Assembly: GCA_964369175.1 (NCBI GenBank)
Contig: CAYJEM010000090.1
Span: 1 to 5,574, forward strand
Origin: Tannockella sp964369175
GTDB taxonomy: Bacteria; Bacillota_I; Bacilli_A; Erysipelotrichales; Coprobacillaceae
Reading direction: 5' to 3'
DNA: 5,574 nucleotides
Positions 5,379 through 5,574 of the stretch are shown here, in pieces (the stretch's first letter is position 1; every line of letters starts with the position of its first letter). The notes beneath the pieces were generated by a model. The model made no database searches, was not told where the DNA came from, and was given only the letters and a program-made list of their open reading frames with translations. Made by a program: the position numbers and the translations under genes.

Positions 5379-5574
5379 ATGTCTGTCACTTATTATAACA
5401 ATGATTTATTAAAAGTTCTACAACTTAATTCTAAGGAAGGTGATTTTTTACCTATTCCTTATCCTTCTGGGTCATCTGTACGTATCGTAAAACATACTAA
5501 CAGTACTTCTACACAATTTATTAATCTTGTTTCTTTTCAAAAACATCCATGCTGCCCACATTGTGGTTGTACTA
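5379..5574 (+). CDS. ISL3-family transposase, N-terminal part, cut by the window edge
   Basis: The first 65 codons of an open frame starting MSVTYYNNDLLKVLQLN and running off the right edge. ISL3-family transposases are DDE enzymes of about 400-480 residues with an N-terminal zinc-ribbon and helix-turn-helix DNA-binding part. The CCPHCGC at residues 58-64 is the first half of that zinc-binding motif, in its usual place, preceded by the short hydrophobic stretch FINLVSF. The DDE core is not in view, so intactness cannot be judged. AAAGGAG (5361-5367) lies 11 nt before the ATG, slightly far. The terminal repeat just upstream supports the family assignment. The gene is divergent from the str operon. 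Confidence 0.8.
   Translation, partial: MSVTYYNNDLLKVLQLNSKEGDFLPIPYPSGSSVRIVKHTNSTSTQFINLVSFQKHPCCPHCGCT

Larger units (their letters stand above)
5252..5574 (+). mobile_element. ISL3-family insertion sequence, left part
   Basis: The element begins near 5252 with GGGCTCTATACTTTTACTGG and then GGGACA, resembling the GGCTCTTT-type terminal repeats of ISL3-family elements. About 127 bp later its transposase gene starts on the plus strand. The right end, the second terminal repeat and the other copy of the target duplication (typically 8 bp in this family) are outside the window. If the boundary is right, the left duplication copy would be the AAGAAAAA at 5244-5251. The element inserted between the str promoter region and whatever lies upstream, divergent from rpsL, without damaging any visible gene. 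Confidence 0.75.

Overview
The window is AT-rich DNA from a low-GC Gram-positive bacterium (Bacillota). The evidence is the Bacilli-type long S12 protein, strong AGGAGG-like ribosome binding sites, sigma-A-type promoters, a textbook catabolite-responsive element (cre) and an ISL3-type insertion sequence. An erysipelotrichial or other Bacilli-related gut commensal would fit, but the genus cannot be fixed from the sequence alone.

Most of the window (5136 down to 677, minus strand) is a complete str operon in the classical order rpsL (S12), rpsG (S7), fusA (EF-G), tuf (EF-Tu). It has a near-consensus promoter (TTGACA, 17 nt, TATTAT), a structured leader of about 80 nt, short gaps between genes, a candidate internal promoter before tuf, and a strong intrinsic terminator after tuf. 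All four proteins are full length and keep their diagnostic motifs. The first two assemble the 30S decoding region and the last two are the elongation GTPases, so co-transcription links ribosome assembly to elongation capacity.

Downstream of the operon, on the same strand, lies a monocistronic gene for a PTS lactose/cellobiose-family EIIA protein (240-554). It has its own extended -10 promoter, a perfect cre overlapping that promoter, and its own terminator. No EIIB or EIIC partner is visible. Further left, the minus strand carries a very strong promoter with an A/T-rich upstream region. It fires out of the window at the left edge and resembles a stable-RNA promoter.

On the right, divergent from rpsL, lies the left end of an ISL3-family insertion sequence. 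Its terminal repeat starts near 5252. The first 65 codons of its transposase (from 5379, plus strand) include the start of the N-terminal zinc-binding motif, and the gene is cut by the window edge. In front of the transposase, an inverted repeat overlaps the likely -10 box on one side and the ribosome binding site on the other. This arrangement suggests protection against read-through expression. Apart from the IS and the lone EIIA gene the region is conventional housekeeping DNA, and I see no evidence for a wholly new system.
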